This document shows positions 9,970 through 17,832 of a DNA stretch of 64,000 nucleotides, piece after piece. How positions within the stretch are numbered: the first letter of the stretch is position 1; the number at the start of each line of letters is the position of its first letter. Under the pieces are notes generated by a model, which had not been told where the DNA came from, ran no database searches, and saw nothing but the letters and a program-made list of their open reading frames with translations. This stretch comes from JACJVV01 sp047602755 (lineage in GTDB: Archaea > Nanobdellota > Nanobdellia > Woesearchaeales > JACJVV01). The position numbers and the translations under genes are program-made. The stretch lies in NCBI GenBank assembly GCA_047602755.1, contig JBLKOM010000008.1:1-64000 (forward strand), in the 5' to 3' direction.

Positions 9970-9978
9970 TTTATAAAT
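9970..9978 (-). promoter_or_regulatory. TATA box for the COG1361-like gene
   Basis: ATTTATAAA on the minus strand, about 40 bp before the ATG at 9931. It places a start near 9948 and leaves room for the GAGGTG ribosome site. The ABC permease genes therefore have a promoter of their own, separate from that of the ATPase gene. Confidence 0.5.
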
Positions 9979-10019
9979 AATATTAATATCACTTTAATTA
10001 TCAAACTAATAAAGAGTAT

Positions 10020-10709
10020 TTATAATCTCTTAACTGTTTTTCCATCTTTTAATAAAACTACACGTTCAGCAAATTTAGTCATTTTAGGATCATGTGTTAC
10101 CATAATAATTGTTTTTCCTTGCTTATGCAATTTTTGAAGATATTCCATGACAATAATACCTGTCCTTGAATCAAGATTTCCTGTTGGTTCATCTGCTAAT
10201 ATAACATCAGGATCATTTGCAAGTGCCCTAGCAATAGCAACCCTTTGCTGCTGACCACCTGATAATTCGGTTGGTCTATTATACATTCTTTCACCTAACT
10301 CCACTAATGTTAATAATTCCTTCGCTCTTTTTTCTCTTTCCTCAAGATCAAAATCTTGAAAAGACATAGGAAGCATCACATTTTGCAATGCAGATAAAGT
10401 TGGAATAAGATTAAATTGTTGGAATATAAAACCAATAGTTTTACCACGAATTTGAGCTAATTCTGATTCATCAAGATGAGCAATATTTTCACCATTAAGA
10501 TAAATCTCACCTTTAGTAGGTATATCCAAACAACCCACCATATTAACACATGTACTTTTGCCACTTCCAGATGGGCCCATAATAACTACAAATTTTCCAC
10601 GCTCAATATCAATATCAACACCTGCAAGAGCTTTAATTTCATTATCACCTATTTTATAAATTTTCCAAACGTCTTGCAATTTAATAACAATATTATTTTT
10701 TTTGGTCAT
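10020..10709 (-). CDS. ABC transporter ATPase, MacB/LolD type
   Basis: A 229-residue nucleotide-binding subunit with Walker A GPSGSGKST at residues 45-53, a Q-loop FQQFNLIPTLSALQNV, the signature LSGGQQQRVAIARAL, Walker B VILADEPTGNLD and the switch His in MVTHDP. The length and NLD motif match the LolD/MacB class. It should energise the two permeases encoded just downstream. The ATG is about 25 bp from a TTTAAAG box, so the transcript is likely leaderless. It is divergent from the gene at 10773. Confidence 0.93.
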   Translation of the reverse strand: MTKKNNIVIKLQDVWKIYKIGDNEIKALAGVDIDIERGKFVVIMGPSGSGKSTCVNMVGCLDIPTKGEIYLNGENIAHLDESELAQIRGKTIGFIFQQFNLIPTLSALQNVMLPMSFQDFDLEEREKRAKELLTLVELGERMYNRPTELSGGQQQRVAIARALANDPDVILADEPTGNLDSRTGIIVMEYLQKLHKQGKTIIMVTHDPKMTKFAERVVLLKDGKTVKRL

Positions 10710-10726
10710 ATAAAAATAATAATAAT

Positions 10727-10749
10727 ATTCTTTAAAAAACTTTTTAAAG
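10727..10749. promoter_or_regulatory. Divergent TATA boxes for two leaderless genes
   Basis: TTTTTTAAAG on the minus strand (10730-10740) is about 25 bp from the ABC ATPase start. TTTTTAAAG on the plus strand (10741-10749) is about 28 bp from the ATG at 10773. Both distances predict transcripts starting at or next to the start codon. Confidence 0.5.
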
Positions 10750-10772
10750 ATACCTTAGCATACATTAATAAA

Positions 10773-11381
10773 ATGAAAGTAAAAAAAAGAAAAACAAAAA
10801 AAAATAATTTTTCACTATATATGGGAATATTTATCACATTCTTAATGGTAACATCAATATTTGGTGTAACATTTTACGGATTTAGAAATCCAGGTATGAC
10901 TGAAAGATATAATGGATATAGATTTACAGCAACACAATTTGGATTTGAAGCAAGAATTGATGGAGATAGATATGTATTTGAAGTATTACCCCTTGAAACA
11001 GAATTAATAGATATTGATTCAGAAGTTTTACCTTTTATTAGAAATTCATTTGGAATTATTATTACATCAAATCACACATCTGAATATAGTCAAGATATAG
11101 CATTACAAAAATTCCACCTAAATAATCTATTTGATAATTATAATAAACCTGTTACAAATGCGTTTAATACACCGAATGTTTTACTTCCATATATTTCATG
11201 CAATGAATCAACAAGTGATTTCCCAGTAATTGAATTTATTGAGAATGATAATGCTACTTTTATTGAATTTGACGAATGTATTAAAATACATTTTAGATCA
11301 AGTTATGATTTAAGAAGAGCTACTGGAAGAATAATGTTTGAATACTTAGGTGTAATAGATGCAACCAAAATCAATCAATAA
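10773..11381 (+). CDS. Membrane-anchored protein, paralogue A
   Basis: A 202-residue protein of unknown function. The ATG at 10773 is chosen from the TATA box at 10741-10749; the frame is open further upstream but overlaps the divergent gene. It has a very basic N-terminus (KVKKRKTKK), one membrane helix (about 18-38) and an extracellular domain with YNGYRF, a Cys pair late in the domain and a C-terminal RRATGRIMFEYLGVI segment. The next gene shares this layout (YNGFSF, late Cys, VNRFLYGLLGII), so the two look like tandem paralogues. They overlap by 23 bp. Confidence 0.7.
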   Translation: MKVKKRKTKKNNFSLYMGIFITFLMVTSIFGVTFYGFRNPGMTERYNGYRFTATQFGFEARIDGDRYVFEVLPLETELIDIDSEVLPFIRNSFGIIITSNHTSEYSQDIALQKFHLNNLFDNYNKPVTNAFNTPNVLLPYISCNESTSDFPVIEFIENDNATFIEFDECIKIHFRSSYDLRRATGRIMFEYLGVIDATKINQ

Positions 11382-12090
11382 AAAAAATTCAAATAATAAT
11401 CAAAAAAAAGATTTAGCTAATGATATATCCCTAAAGGAAATACTTATTCTAACAGTAGGCATTATTACAATTATCTTATTAATTTTTGTTGTTCCAAGAT
11501 TATTTGACGAAAAACCAAAAACAATGGATCAATTATTTGAAGAAAATTATAACAAAGAACCAACAGAAGATAATTATATCTATAATGGATTTAGTTTTAT
11601 TAGATTAACTGATGATGAAACTATGGTCAGATTCTGGTACACACGTTATCAAGTAGGTAATACTTTATTTACAATACCATTTAGATTTGGACCCAAAGAA
11701 GTAGAACAAATACCTATTGAAATAATAGAACCTTTACCATTAAAAGACTATAGTACAATGTATATAACAATTGATCCAAGAGAAGCCAGTGAATCAAGAG
11801 CATATTTGACATTAGCAGTAAGCGAACTTACAGAAATACTATCAAAAGTAAGACAATATGATATACGTGCAGCTTGTTCAGAAAATTTAACAAACGCTTG
11901 CATAAATAGACCAATTGTTAATTGTGAAATTAATAAAAATGATATTATTGTATATTTCCAAGAAGATCAACAAGAAAAAATTGAAATAAACAAAAATTGT
12001 TTTATTTTATATGGGACAAATGAAAGTCTTGTAAAAACTGTAAATAGATTCTTATATGGATTATTAGGAATTATAGAAAACCAAGAATGA
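11359..12090 (+). CDS. Membrane-anchored protein, paralogue B
   Basis: A 243-residue protein with a Lys/Asn-rich N-terminus, one membrane helix (about 30-50, ILTVGIITIILLIFVV) and an extracytoplasmic domain with four Cys. Its alignable features with the preceding gene (YNGFSF near the start of the domain, PIVNCEI near the end, amphipathic C-terminus) point to duplication. It starts inside the preceding gene and overlaps the methyltransferase gene by ATGA, so the three form an operon. Function unknown. Confidence 0.7.
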   Translation: MQPKSINKKNSNNNQKKDLANDISLKEILILTVGIITIILLIFVVPRLFDEKPKTMDQLFEENYNKEPTEDNYIYNGFSFIRLTDDETMVRFWYTRYQVGNTLFTIPFRFGPKEVEQIPIEIIEPLPLKDYSTMYITIDPREASESRAYLTLAVSELTEILSKVRQYDIRAACSENLTNACINRPIVNCEINKNDIIVYFQEDQQEKIEINKNCFILYGTNESLVKTVNRFLYGLLGIIENQE

Positions 12091-12671
12091 CAGACCACTA
12101 TTTCTCTAAAAAACCAAAATCAGATCCAAAATATAATATAATAGAAGTACAAGTAAACAATACTATCTTTAAATTTAAAACAGGAACTGGAGTTTTCAGC
12201 AAACACAAAGTTGATCGAGGAAGTTTATTATTAATTGAAAAACCAATTTTAGGAAAAAAAATACTTGATTTTGGATGTGGTTATGGACCAATAGGAATAA
12301 TAATAAAAAAAATATATCCTGACTGCAATGTAACATGTTCTGATATAAATGAAAGAGCAATTAAACTTACTCAAGAGAATGCAATAACAAATAATGTAGA
12401 AATAAAAATTATCCAAAGTGATTTATTTAAAAATGTTAATGGTACATTTGATACTATTTTCATAAATCTACCACAAAATGCAGGAAAAGATATTTGCTTT
12501 AAAATGATTAAAGAAAGTTATGAACATCTCAATGAAGAAGGAACTTTACAAACTGTTTCAAGACATCAAAAAGGTGGAAAACAATATGAAAAATATATGT
12601 TAGAAATATTTGGTAATGTAGATACATTATCACGTGGTTCTGGTTACAAAGTTTATATAAGTAAAAAATGA
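12087..12671 (+). CDS. Class I SAM methyltransferase, RsmC/MTS-like
   Basis: A 194-residue SAM-dependent methyltransferase. The SAM-binding motif I DFGCGYGPIG lies at 61-70, acidic motif II at CSDINERA, and a motif IV-like NLPQNAG near 127-133, where the usual form in this family is NPP. The TGTGVFSKHKVDRGS segment near 32-46 is typical of RsmC-like small domains. It probably methylates an exocyclic amine in rRNA or tRNA; the substrate cannot be told from sequence. It overlaps both neighbours by ATGA. Confidence 0.82.
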   Translation: MTDHYFSKKPKSDPKYNIIEVQVNNTIFKFKTGTGVFSKHKVDRGSLLLIEKPILGKKILDFGCGYGPIGIIIKKIYPDCNVTCSDINERAIKLTQENAITNNVEIKIIQSDLFKNVNGTFDTIFINLPQNAGKDICFKMIKESYEHLNEEGTLQTVSRHQKGGKQYEKYMLEIFGNVDTLSRGSGYKVYISKK

Positions 12672-13138
12672 AATTTTATATAGTTAAAATTCGTGAGTGG
12701 GGCTTAAGATATATCCCTGCTGAAATAATATGTACGTTATTCTCAATTTTTATTGCCATTATAACTTTTAAAACTACAAACAATGCAGTTATTACTGCAT
12801 TTGCTGCAGCATGGAGTGAAACTATAGCTTATTATACAGTCATAATCATAAAAGATTTATGGAGAGAAAAAATTAATTTTAAAACAATTAATAATCAAGC
12901 AAAAAATATGTTAATTGAATTTGGATTTTCTGAATTTCTAGATAGTTTTCTAATAAGGCCTTTTTTTATGTATCTATTTCCACTAATTACAAAAAATCTT
13001 GCAATAGGAATCATTATTGGTAAAATTATTTCTGACATTCTGTTTTATGTACCAACAATAATATTTTATGAATGGAATAAAAAAAGAAATAATAAGAAAT
13101 CAGAGAATATTAATATAAAAAATTATAAGCAAAAATAA
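12668..13138 (+). CDS. Polytopic membrane protein
   Basis: A 156-residue protein with about four hydrophobic helices and a basic C-terminal tail. The RYIPAEI start and the SETIAYY segment resemble a conserved family of small membrane proteins seen in several prokaryotes, but I cannot name it. The start overlaps the methyltransferase stop by ATGA, so it ends the 10773-13138 operon. Confidence 0.65.
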   Translation: MKFYIVKIREWGLRYIPAEIICTLFSIFIAIITFKTTNNAVITAFAAAWSETIAYYTVIIIKDLWREKINFKTINNQAKNMLIEFGFSEFLDSFLIRPFFMYLFPLITKNLAIGIIIGKIISDILFYVPTIIFYEWNKKRNNKKSENINIKNYKQK

Positions 13139-13149
13139 TTCTAATTTGA

Positions 13150-13545
13150 CTATATTTTACCTGTATTTAAATCCATATTAGGTGTAACTTCAATTACATT
13201 TCCATTTTGTAACGCAACAAATCTTATACCTACACCCAAATTTAATAAAGCTGATATTAAAGCCATATGTTCTTTACCAGAACCACTACTAATATTAACT
13301 GCAACATCGCCAAACTTAATATGACTTTTAAGTGCAGAAACAAAATCTTTAGCAAGTAATTTAATTTCTTTATCAAAATCAAAAACAAAAATTTCAACTT
13401 TTTTATTAGGAAGATTTGTAAATTTATCTTTACCAAAAGAATTTGTAAGAATATAAATTTCAGTAAAATTATCCTTACTTAATAAACCAGCAACTTCAGC
13501 CCAAGTTCCCTTACCTGTAGACAATAAACCAACAAATTGTGTCAT
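13150..13545 (-). CDS. Stand-alone CARF-like protein
   Basis: A 131-residue single-domain protein. It starts with a beta strand and a Gly-rich turn (FVGLLSTGKGTW) and has the segment ISSGSGKEHMA at 85-95 followed by a helix and a strand (IRFVAL). This resembles the nucleotide-binding part of CARF domains, where an ITGGTKxM-type motif binds cyclic oligoadenylate. No effector nuclease or HTH domain is attached and no CRISPR locus is in the window. It sits 11 bp downstream of tyrS. The CARF assignment is by eye from the motif and Rossmann-like pattern. Confidence 0.55.
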   Translation of the reverse strand: MTQFVGLLSTGKGTWAEVAGLLSKDNFTEIYILTNSFGKDKFTNLPNKKVEIFVFDFDKEIKLLAKDFVSALKSHIKFGDVAVNISSGSGKEHMALISALLNLGVGIRFVALQNGNVIEVTPNMDLNTGKI

Positions 13546-13556
13546 TTTAACAAATA

Positions 13557-14633
13557 CTACCTTGTTATTTGAAAACTTTCAACTTGTTCTTTTAAGTTCT
13601 TAGCTTCACTATTTTTATCAAAATAATCCCTTACTGGTGCAATTATTTTATCAATATAAACAATTGCAGTTGATTTCAAATCTACTGGATGCAATTTCCC
13701 TAAAGAAAAATCTTTCTCCATCTCTTGATAAGAATTAAAAACAACATCACCACCAAACTTTTCCGGGCGTTTAAATTCAATCTTATCAAATTTCTCAAAA
13801 ATTATATATTTAAAGTATTCCAAAATAGGATTATCAATAATTTGTTTTTCAGGACAGAATGCTTTATTTAATTTTCTTTTAATATCATTATAAGAATCTG
13901 TCATAAAAATAGCACTATCAGGATTAGATTTTGACATCTTTTTTGCGATTGCAGCTTCAGCACCTGATAAGTCATTTTTAGAAGGTTCTCCTAAACCCAT
14001 TAGCATATGATGAGAAATAACAATTGGTTTTTTATAACCTAATTTTGGTGCAACTTCTCTTGCTAATACATTTACTTTACGTTGATCTAAACCTAATTGA
14101 GTTATATCTGCATTAAGATGAAAAATATCAGCACATTGCATACATGGATAAAAAATTTGAGCAGCTGATAAACTATCTTTCTCACTTCTCCCCATTATTT
14201 GAGCACAGCGTGTAATTCTTGTAACAGTATTTGCTCTAGCTATATTTACAACCTTTAGCCAATAATCACTATCATTCATAACATCTGAAGCCCATAAAAA
14301 TTCAACATTTTCCATATCCATACCGCAAGCTTTCCATACTTCAATAAAATATCTCCCTGTTATTTTTATTTTATCAAGGTCACCATCTAATTTATTATTC
14401 ATTAAAGCAAACCAATCAGCAACCCAAAATTTAAATTTTATACCTGCCTTTGTTAATTTATTAACATTAATTGCACGGAGTACGCCTTGAGCAATATGAA
14501 TTCTTCCAGAAGGTTCAAAACCATCATATGCTATAATTTCTTTATTAGAATTTAGTAATTCTATTAATTCTTCTTCACCAATTATTTCTTCTCCAACTTG
14601 TTTAATTAATTCCAGTTTTTCATTAGTTTCCAT
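13557..14633 (-). CDS. tyrS: Tyrosyl-tRNA synthetase, archaeal type
   Basis: A 358-residue class I synthetase that charges tRNA-Tyr. It shows the archaeal/eukaryotic HIGH variant HIAQ at 46-49, the tyrosine-pocket segments YDGFEPSG and QLGLDQRKVNVLAREV, and the KMSKS loop (AKKMSKSNPDS) near residue 235. There is no bacterial S4-like C-terminal domain, as expected for the archaeal type. The start has GGTGAG 6-7 bp upstream and a TATA box at 14664-14673. Confidence 0.95.
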   Translation of the reverse strand: METNEKLELIKQVGEEIIGEEELIELLNSNKEIIAYDGFEPSGRIHIAQGVLRAINVNKLTKAGIKFKFWVADWFALMNNKLDGDLDKIKITGRYFIEVWKACGMDMENVEFLWASDVMNDSDYWLKVVNIARANTVTRITRCAQIMGRSEKDSLSAAQIFYPCMQCADIFHLNADITQLGLDQRKVNVLAREVAPKLGYKKPIVISHHMLMGLGEPSKNDLSGAEAAIAKKMSKSNPDSAIFMTDSYNDIKRKLNKAFCPEKQIIDNPILEYFKYIIFEKFDKIEFKRPEKFGGDVVFNSYQEMEKDFSLGKLHPVDLKSTAIVYIDKIIAPVRDYFDKNSEAKNLKEQVESFQITR

Positions 14634-14663
14634 GAACGCTCACCAACCTATTATCACTTAAAG

Positions 14664-14673
14664 TTTTATAAAA
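14664..14673 (-). promoter_or_regulatory. TATA box for tyrS and the CARF-like gene
   Basis: TTTATAAAA on the minus strand, about 25 bp before a start near 14643, just upstream of the GGTGAG ribosome site of tyrS. Confidence 0.5.
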
Positions 14674-14760
14674 GTTATTACTAAATACAAATAATAACAA
14701 AAATAATAAAATAATTATACTAGTATTATTATTAATAATAATAGTAAAAATATATTCTTT

Positions 14761-15846
14761 CTATTTTGAAAGAATATCATTTATCCTCATAACTAATTCA
14801 TATGTCATTTTTTTACCCATACAAGCATCAGTTATTGAGACATAAGGATCATGACCTTCTAAACCTTTATCAAAATTAATATCTTGATTACCATCCTCAT
14901 GATATGACTCAAACATTAATCCTACTATATATTTATTACCTTGCGCACGTTGAGTTGCAACATCAATCCCTATTTCAGGCTGTTTAGTGTAATCTTTTCC
15001 TGAATTACCATGACTTGCATCAATAACAAGATAAGGATTTAATTGTCTATTTTTTGCAAGAGTAATAGCATTATTAACATTTTTAGCATCATAATTAGGA
15101 TGATGTGTTCCATTATATCCTCCTCTCAATATTAAATGTCCATTAGGGTTACCTTTAGTAGGAATAAAAGCAATATCACCATTATCTTCCATACCTACAA
15201 ATGTATGTTTATGGTAAGCAGCTTTAATTGCATCCAGAGCAACTATAACATCACTAGTCATACTATTTTTATACCCTATTGGAAAACTAAGACCTGATGC
15301 AACTTCACGTTGAGGTTGTGATTCAATAGTACGAGCACCTATACTACCATGTGAAAGAAGCTCATCAAGATAAGTAACACTAATACTTCCTAAAACTTCC
15401 ATTGAAGTAGCCAAACCTAAATTAGTTACATCAACAAGAAAATTACGTGAAAGACGCAAACCTTCATTAGTATCATCTGTAGCATTTATATGAGGATCGC
15501 GTATCATACCTTTCCACCCTATTGTAGTTCTTGGTTTCTCAAAATATGTTCGCATTATTACTACCATATTATCCTTAACTTCTGGAACAATAGTATCAGC
15601 TAACCATTGAGCATATTCAATCCCAGCTCCATAATGATGTACTGAACAAGGACCTATGAATAAAAGAAAACGAGAATCATTACCATTAATTATATCTGAA
15701 ATATTCTTTCGTGCTTGTAATATCGTATTACCAGCTATATCTGTTCCAGGTATTTCTGACCTTATCTCATCTGGAGAAAGGATAGGTGTTACTTTATCTC
15801 TAACTATATTCAAATCTCTTAAACTATTCAAAATTTCTTTTTTCAT
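14761..15846 (-). CDS. DAHP synthase, class I alpha (first paralogue)
   Basis: A 361-residue 3-deoxy-D-arabino-heptulosonate-7-phosphate synthase, condensing phosphoenolpyruvate and erythrose 4-phosphate at the head of the shikimate pathway. It matches the E. coli AroG/F/H class: metal Cys in GPCSVH (C67), EKPRTTIGWKG, IGARTIESQ, IDASHGNS, FESYHEDGNQ and SITDAC are all present. A GAGG site precedes the ATG at 15846. This class is typical of bacteria, so transfer is likely. No other shikimate gene is in the window, and a paralogue lies about 330 bp upstream. Confidence 0.93.
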   Translation of the reverse strand: MKKEILNSLRDLNIVRDKVTPILSPDEIRSEIPGTDIAGNTILQARKNISDIINGNDSRFLLFIGPCSVHHYGAGIEYAQWLADTIVPEVKDNMVVIMRTYFEKPRTTIGWKGMIRDPHINATDDTNEGLRLSRNFLVDVTNLGLATSMEVLGSISVTYLDELLSHGSIGARTIESQPQREVASGLSFPIGYKNSMTSDVIVALDAIKAAYHKHTFVGMEDNGDIAFIPTKGNPNGHLILRGGYNGTHHPNYDAKNVNNAITLAKNRQLNPYLVIDASHGNSGKDYTKQPEIGIDVATQRAQGNKYIVGLMFESYHEDGNQDINFDKGLEGHDPYVSITDACMGKKMTYELVMRINDILSK

Positions 15847-15992
15847 TTCTTTCCCTCACATTTTTTATTCATCAAAAAATGATGATTGGTAATTAAAACC
15901 AAATTTTTTACCTATATAGTTATCAATAATTTTCCCAATAATGCCTATAGAACTAACACATTAAAACAATGCTATGCCTAAGACCCTATTGG
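15847..15992 (-). promoter_or_regulatory. Structured leader of the first DAHP synthase gene
   Basis: On the minus strand three hairpins precede the start. CCAATA (15987-15992) pairs with TATTGG (15935-15940) around a region with an inner CATT/AATG stem. TTGGT/ACCAA forms a hairpin at 15886-15902, and TCATC/GATGA one at 15869-15885. A weak TATA-like GTATAAAAT at 16004-16013 would start transcription close to the first stem. A leader this folded could be a cis-regulatory element, but no known riboswitch core is recognised. Confidence 0.4.
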
Positions 15993-16173
15993 AATCTTAA
16001 AGCTGTATAAAATAAAAGCTACCAAAAAAGAAATAATACAGTTTTTCTAAATTATTAATAGCCATAATTTTTAAGAATCTAAATAGTTATTTAAACTTTT
16101 CTATTAATAAAAAATTAGAATATATAAAAATTATTTTTTACATTTAATTATGATCTTAAATAATATAATTAAT
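15993..16173. other. AT-rich intergenic remainder between the DAHP synthase genes
   Basis: Beyond the leader, the rest of the 327-bp gap is A/T-rich with T-runs that may end the upstream transcript. I see no gene, tRNA or clear repeat in it. Confidence 0.5.
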
Positions 16174-17274
16174 TTATTCTCTTATAATTAATTTATCATA
16201 TATAGGGGCTATTCTTTTTTCAAATTGCTCCCATGATAAACATGGATCTGTTAAAGAGATTCCTGGAACAGGATTTTTTTTATATTTTTCAGGAGTAATA
16301 TTTCCTTCAGTATGATAAACTTCCATTAAAAATCCTTTTATAACATCAGGATAATTTTCATTAGCAGCTTTATTTATCTGATCAACTCCATTTTCAATAC
16401 CATTCCATTGATTTGATGGAGTTTTTTTGCCATCAGCATTTTTACAATTATCATGTGCACAATCAATCATAGCGCCAAAAACTTGTAATTTATTTCTTTT
16501 TATATGCTCAGCTAATTTGCGTATTTCATCTGAATTATAATTAGCACCTCTATCTTCCCAACCACGAAGAATTACATGTGCCCAAGGATTACCTGTTGTA
16601 TAAATATCGCACATTTGAAGATGAGGATTATATCCTGGAAAAACTTGAGGTTGAGTAGCAGAAAAAACATTTCTAATAGCACCAGTAATACTACCACTTG
16701 TTGGATTTTTAAGTCCTACTGGAGCTGTAACACCAGAAGCCATCTCCCTATGAATTGGTGACTCACTACTTCTTGCACCAATCCAAGCATAACTCATAAG
16801 GTCATCAATATATAATGGAGTCATTGTATCAACAAATTCCATTCCAACATACATACGGCTTGTACCTAAAATATCTAAAAGTAATTTTCTTCCATTTCTA
16901 TAACCTTTCTCCATTTTAAAAGTATCATCAATATCTGGATCATTAAAATAACCTTTCCAACCTACTGTAGAACGTGGTTTTACAAGACAAGTTCGCATAC
17001 CAACAACAAATTTATCACTTACTTGTTCAGAAAAACTTTTTAGCTTTTTAGCAAATTCTTTAGCACCTTCTATTTCATGAATAGAACAAGGACCAATCAT
17101 CAAAATTTTTCGATTATCATGGCCTAATAAAACACCAACAATTTCATCAATTCCCTTTTGAACTACACTAGCAATTTCATCAGTTCTTCTATATTCTTTT
17201 TCATTCTTTAACTCTTCTGGTGTTATAAAAGGTTCTCCTTGTTTAAGGATATGTCTTTCAATAAATTGGCTCAT
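16174..17274 (-). CDS. DAHP synthase, class I alpha (second paralogue)
   Basis: A 366-residue paralogue of the downstream enzyme. The catalytic set is intact: GPCSIH (C63), VKPRSTVGWKG, IGARSSESPIHRE, MIDCAHDNC, MEVYHTEGN and SLTDPC. Divergence between the two (for instance VKPR versus EKPR, different N-termini) suggests different feedback control, as with the Phe-, Tyr- and Trp-sensitive isozymes of enterobacteria. A TTTTATAAA box at 17298-17307 lies about 27 bp before the ATG, predicting a leaderless transcript that starts inside the intergenic gap to the RNA-binding gene. Confidence 0.92.
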   Translation of the reverse strand: MSQFIERHILKQGEPFITPEELKNEKEYRRTDEIASVVQKGIDEIVGVLLGHDNRKILMIGPCSIHEIEGAKEFAKKLKSFSEQVSDKFVVGMRTCLVKPRSTVGWKGYFNDPDIDDTFKMEKGYRNGRKLLLDILGTSRMYVGMEFVDTMTPLYIDDLMSYAWIGARSSESPIHREMASGVTAPVGLKNPTSGSITGAIRNVFSATQPQVFPGYNPHLQMCDIYTTGNPWAHVILRGWEDRGANYNSDEIRKLAEHIKRNKLQVFGAMIDCAHDNCKNADGKKTPSNQWNGIENGVDQINKAANENYPDVIKGFLMEVYHTEGNITPEKYKKNPVPGISLTDPCLSWEQFEKRIAPIYDKLIIRE

Positions 17275-17309
17275 AAAAAATAATATTATTATACATTTTA
17301 TAAAAGTTT

Positions 17310-17780
17310 TTACTCTTTAGTAAGAAAATTATCAAGAAAATTTGTAACTACATTTATTGCATTTTGCTTATTTTGTGGATAAGCTGCTACATGGCATTTA
17401 AAATGATAACAATTTCCATCATCAACAATTATATACTCAGGTTTATTTTGAATTACTTTTTCCTTAGAAATTCGAAAAAAAAAATCACCATTTTCATCCA
17501 CTCTTGTATCGATTTGATCAAGCATCATTTTAATATCATTTTTTGAAATTTTTAATAAAATATTGTTCATAAACTCATTCAAAAATTTTTCTTTCTCAAT
17601 TCTAACTTCTAAAATTTTTATTTGACGTTCATTAAAAGTAGACGCAGATTGCACAAAGAATAAAACCCGTGCTTTTTTAAGATCAAAAGGAAATAATTCT
17701 AAATATTTATCTTTTATAAGATTATAATCCTCCTCTTCTTTAATAAATACACTAACAACAACACTGTGAAATATTTTCAT
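17310..17780 (-). CDS. RNA-binding protein, COG1325/PF01877 type
   Basis: A 156-residue protein matching the archaeal RNA_binding family once annotated as a predicted exosome-associated subunit. The visible signature is a central helix-rich region, then DTRVDENGDFFFRISKE near 105-120 and HFKCHVAAYPQNKQNA near 127-142, as in the family pattern of RvDe-G-lyiRldK and aYP. The N-terminal half is diverged (TFNERQIKILEVRI). RNA processing or ribosome-related binding is the usual guess for the family; the target is unknown. Divergent from the gene at 17833. Confidence 0.75.
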   Translation of the reverse strand: MKIFHSVVVSVFIKEEEDYNLIKDKYLELFPFDLKKARVLFFVQSASTFNERQIKILEVRIEKEKFLNEFMNNILLKISKNDIKMMLDQIDTRVDENGDFFFRISKEKVIQNKPEYIIVDDGNCYHFKCHVAAYPQNKQNAINVVTNFLDNFLTKE

Positions 17781-17802
17781 GAAAGAATTAAATCAAAAAA
17801 GA

Positions 17803-17811
17803 TTTATAAAG
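17803..17811 (+). promoter_or_regulatory. TATA box of the presenilin-like gene
   Basis: TTTATAAAG centred 26 bp before the ATG at 17833, so the transcript is predicted to be leaderless. Confidence 0.55.
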
Positions 17812-17832
17812 ATTGTCAATATATAATTTGTA

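Noticed and set aside
15869..15902. C/D box guide RNA (an ATGATGA C-box-like sequence at about 15879)
   Set aside because: No D box (CTGA) at a suitable distance; the sequence is better read as two small hairpins in the aro leader.
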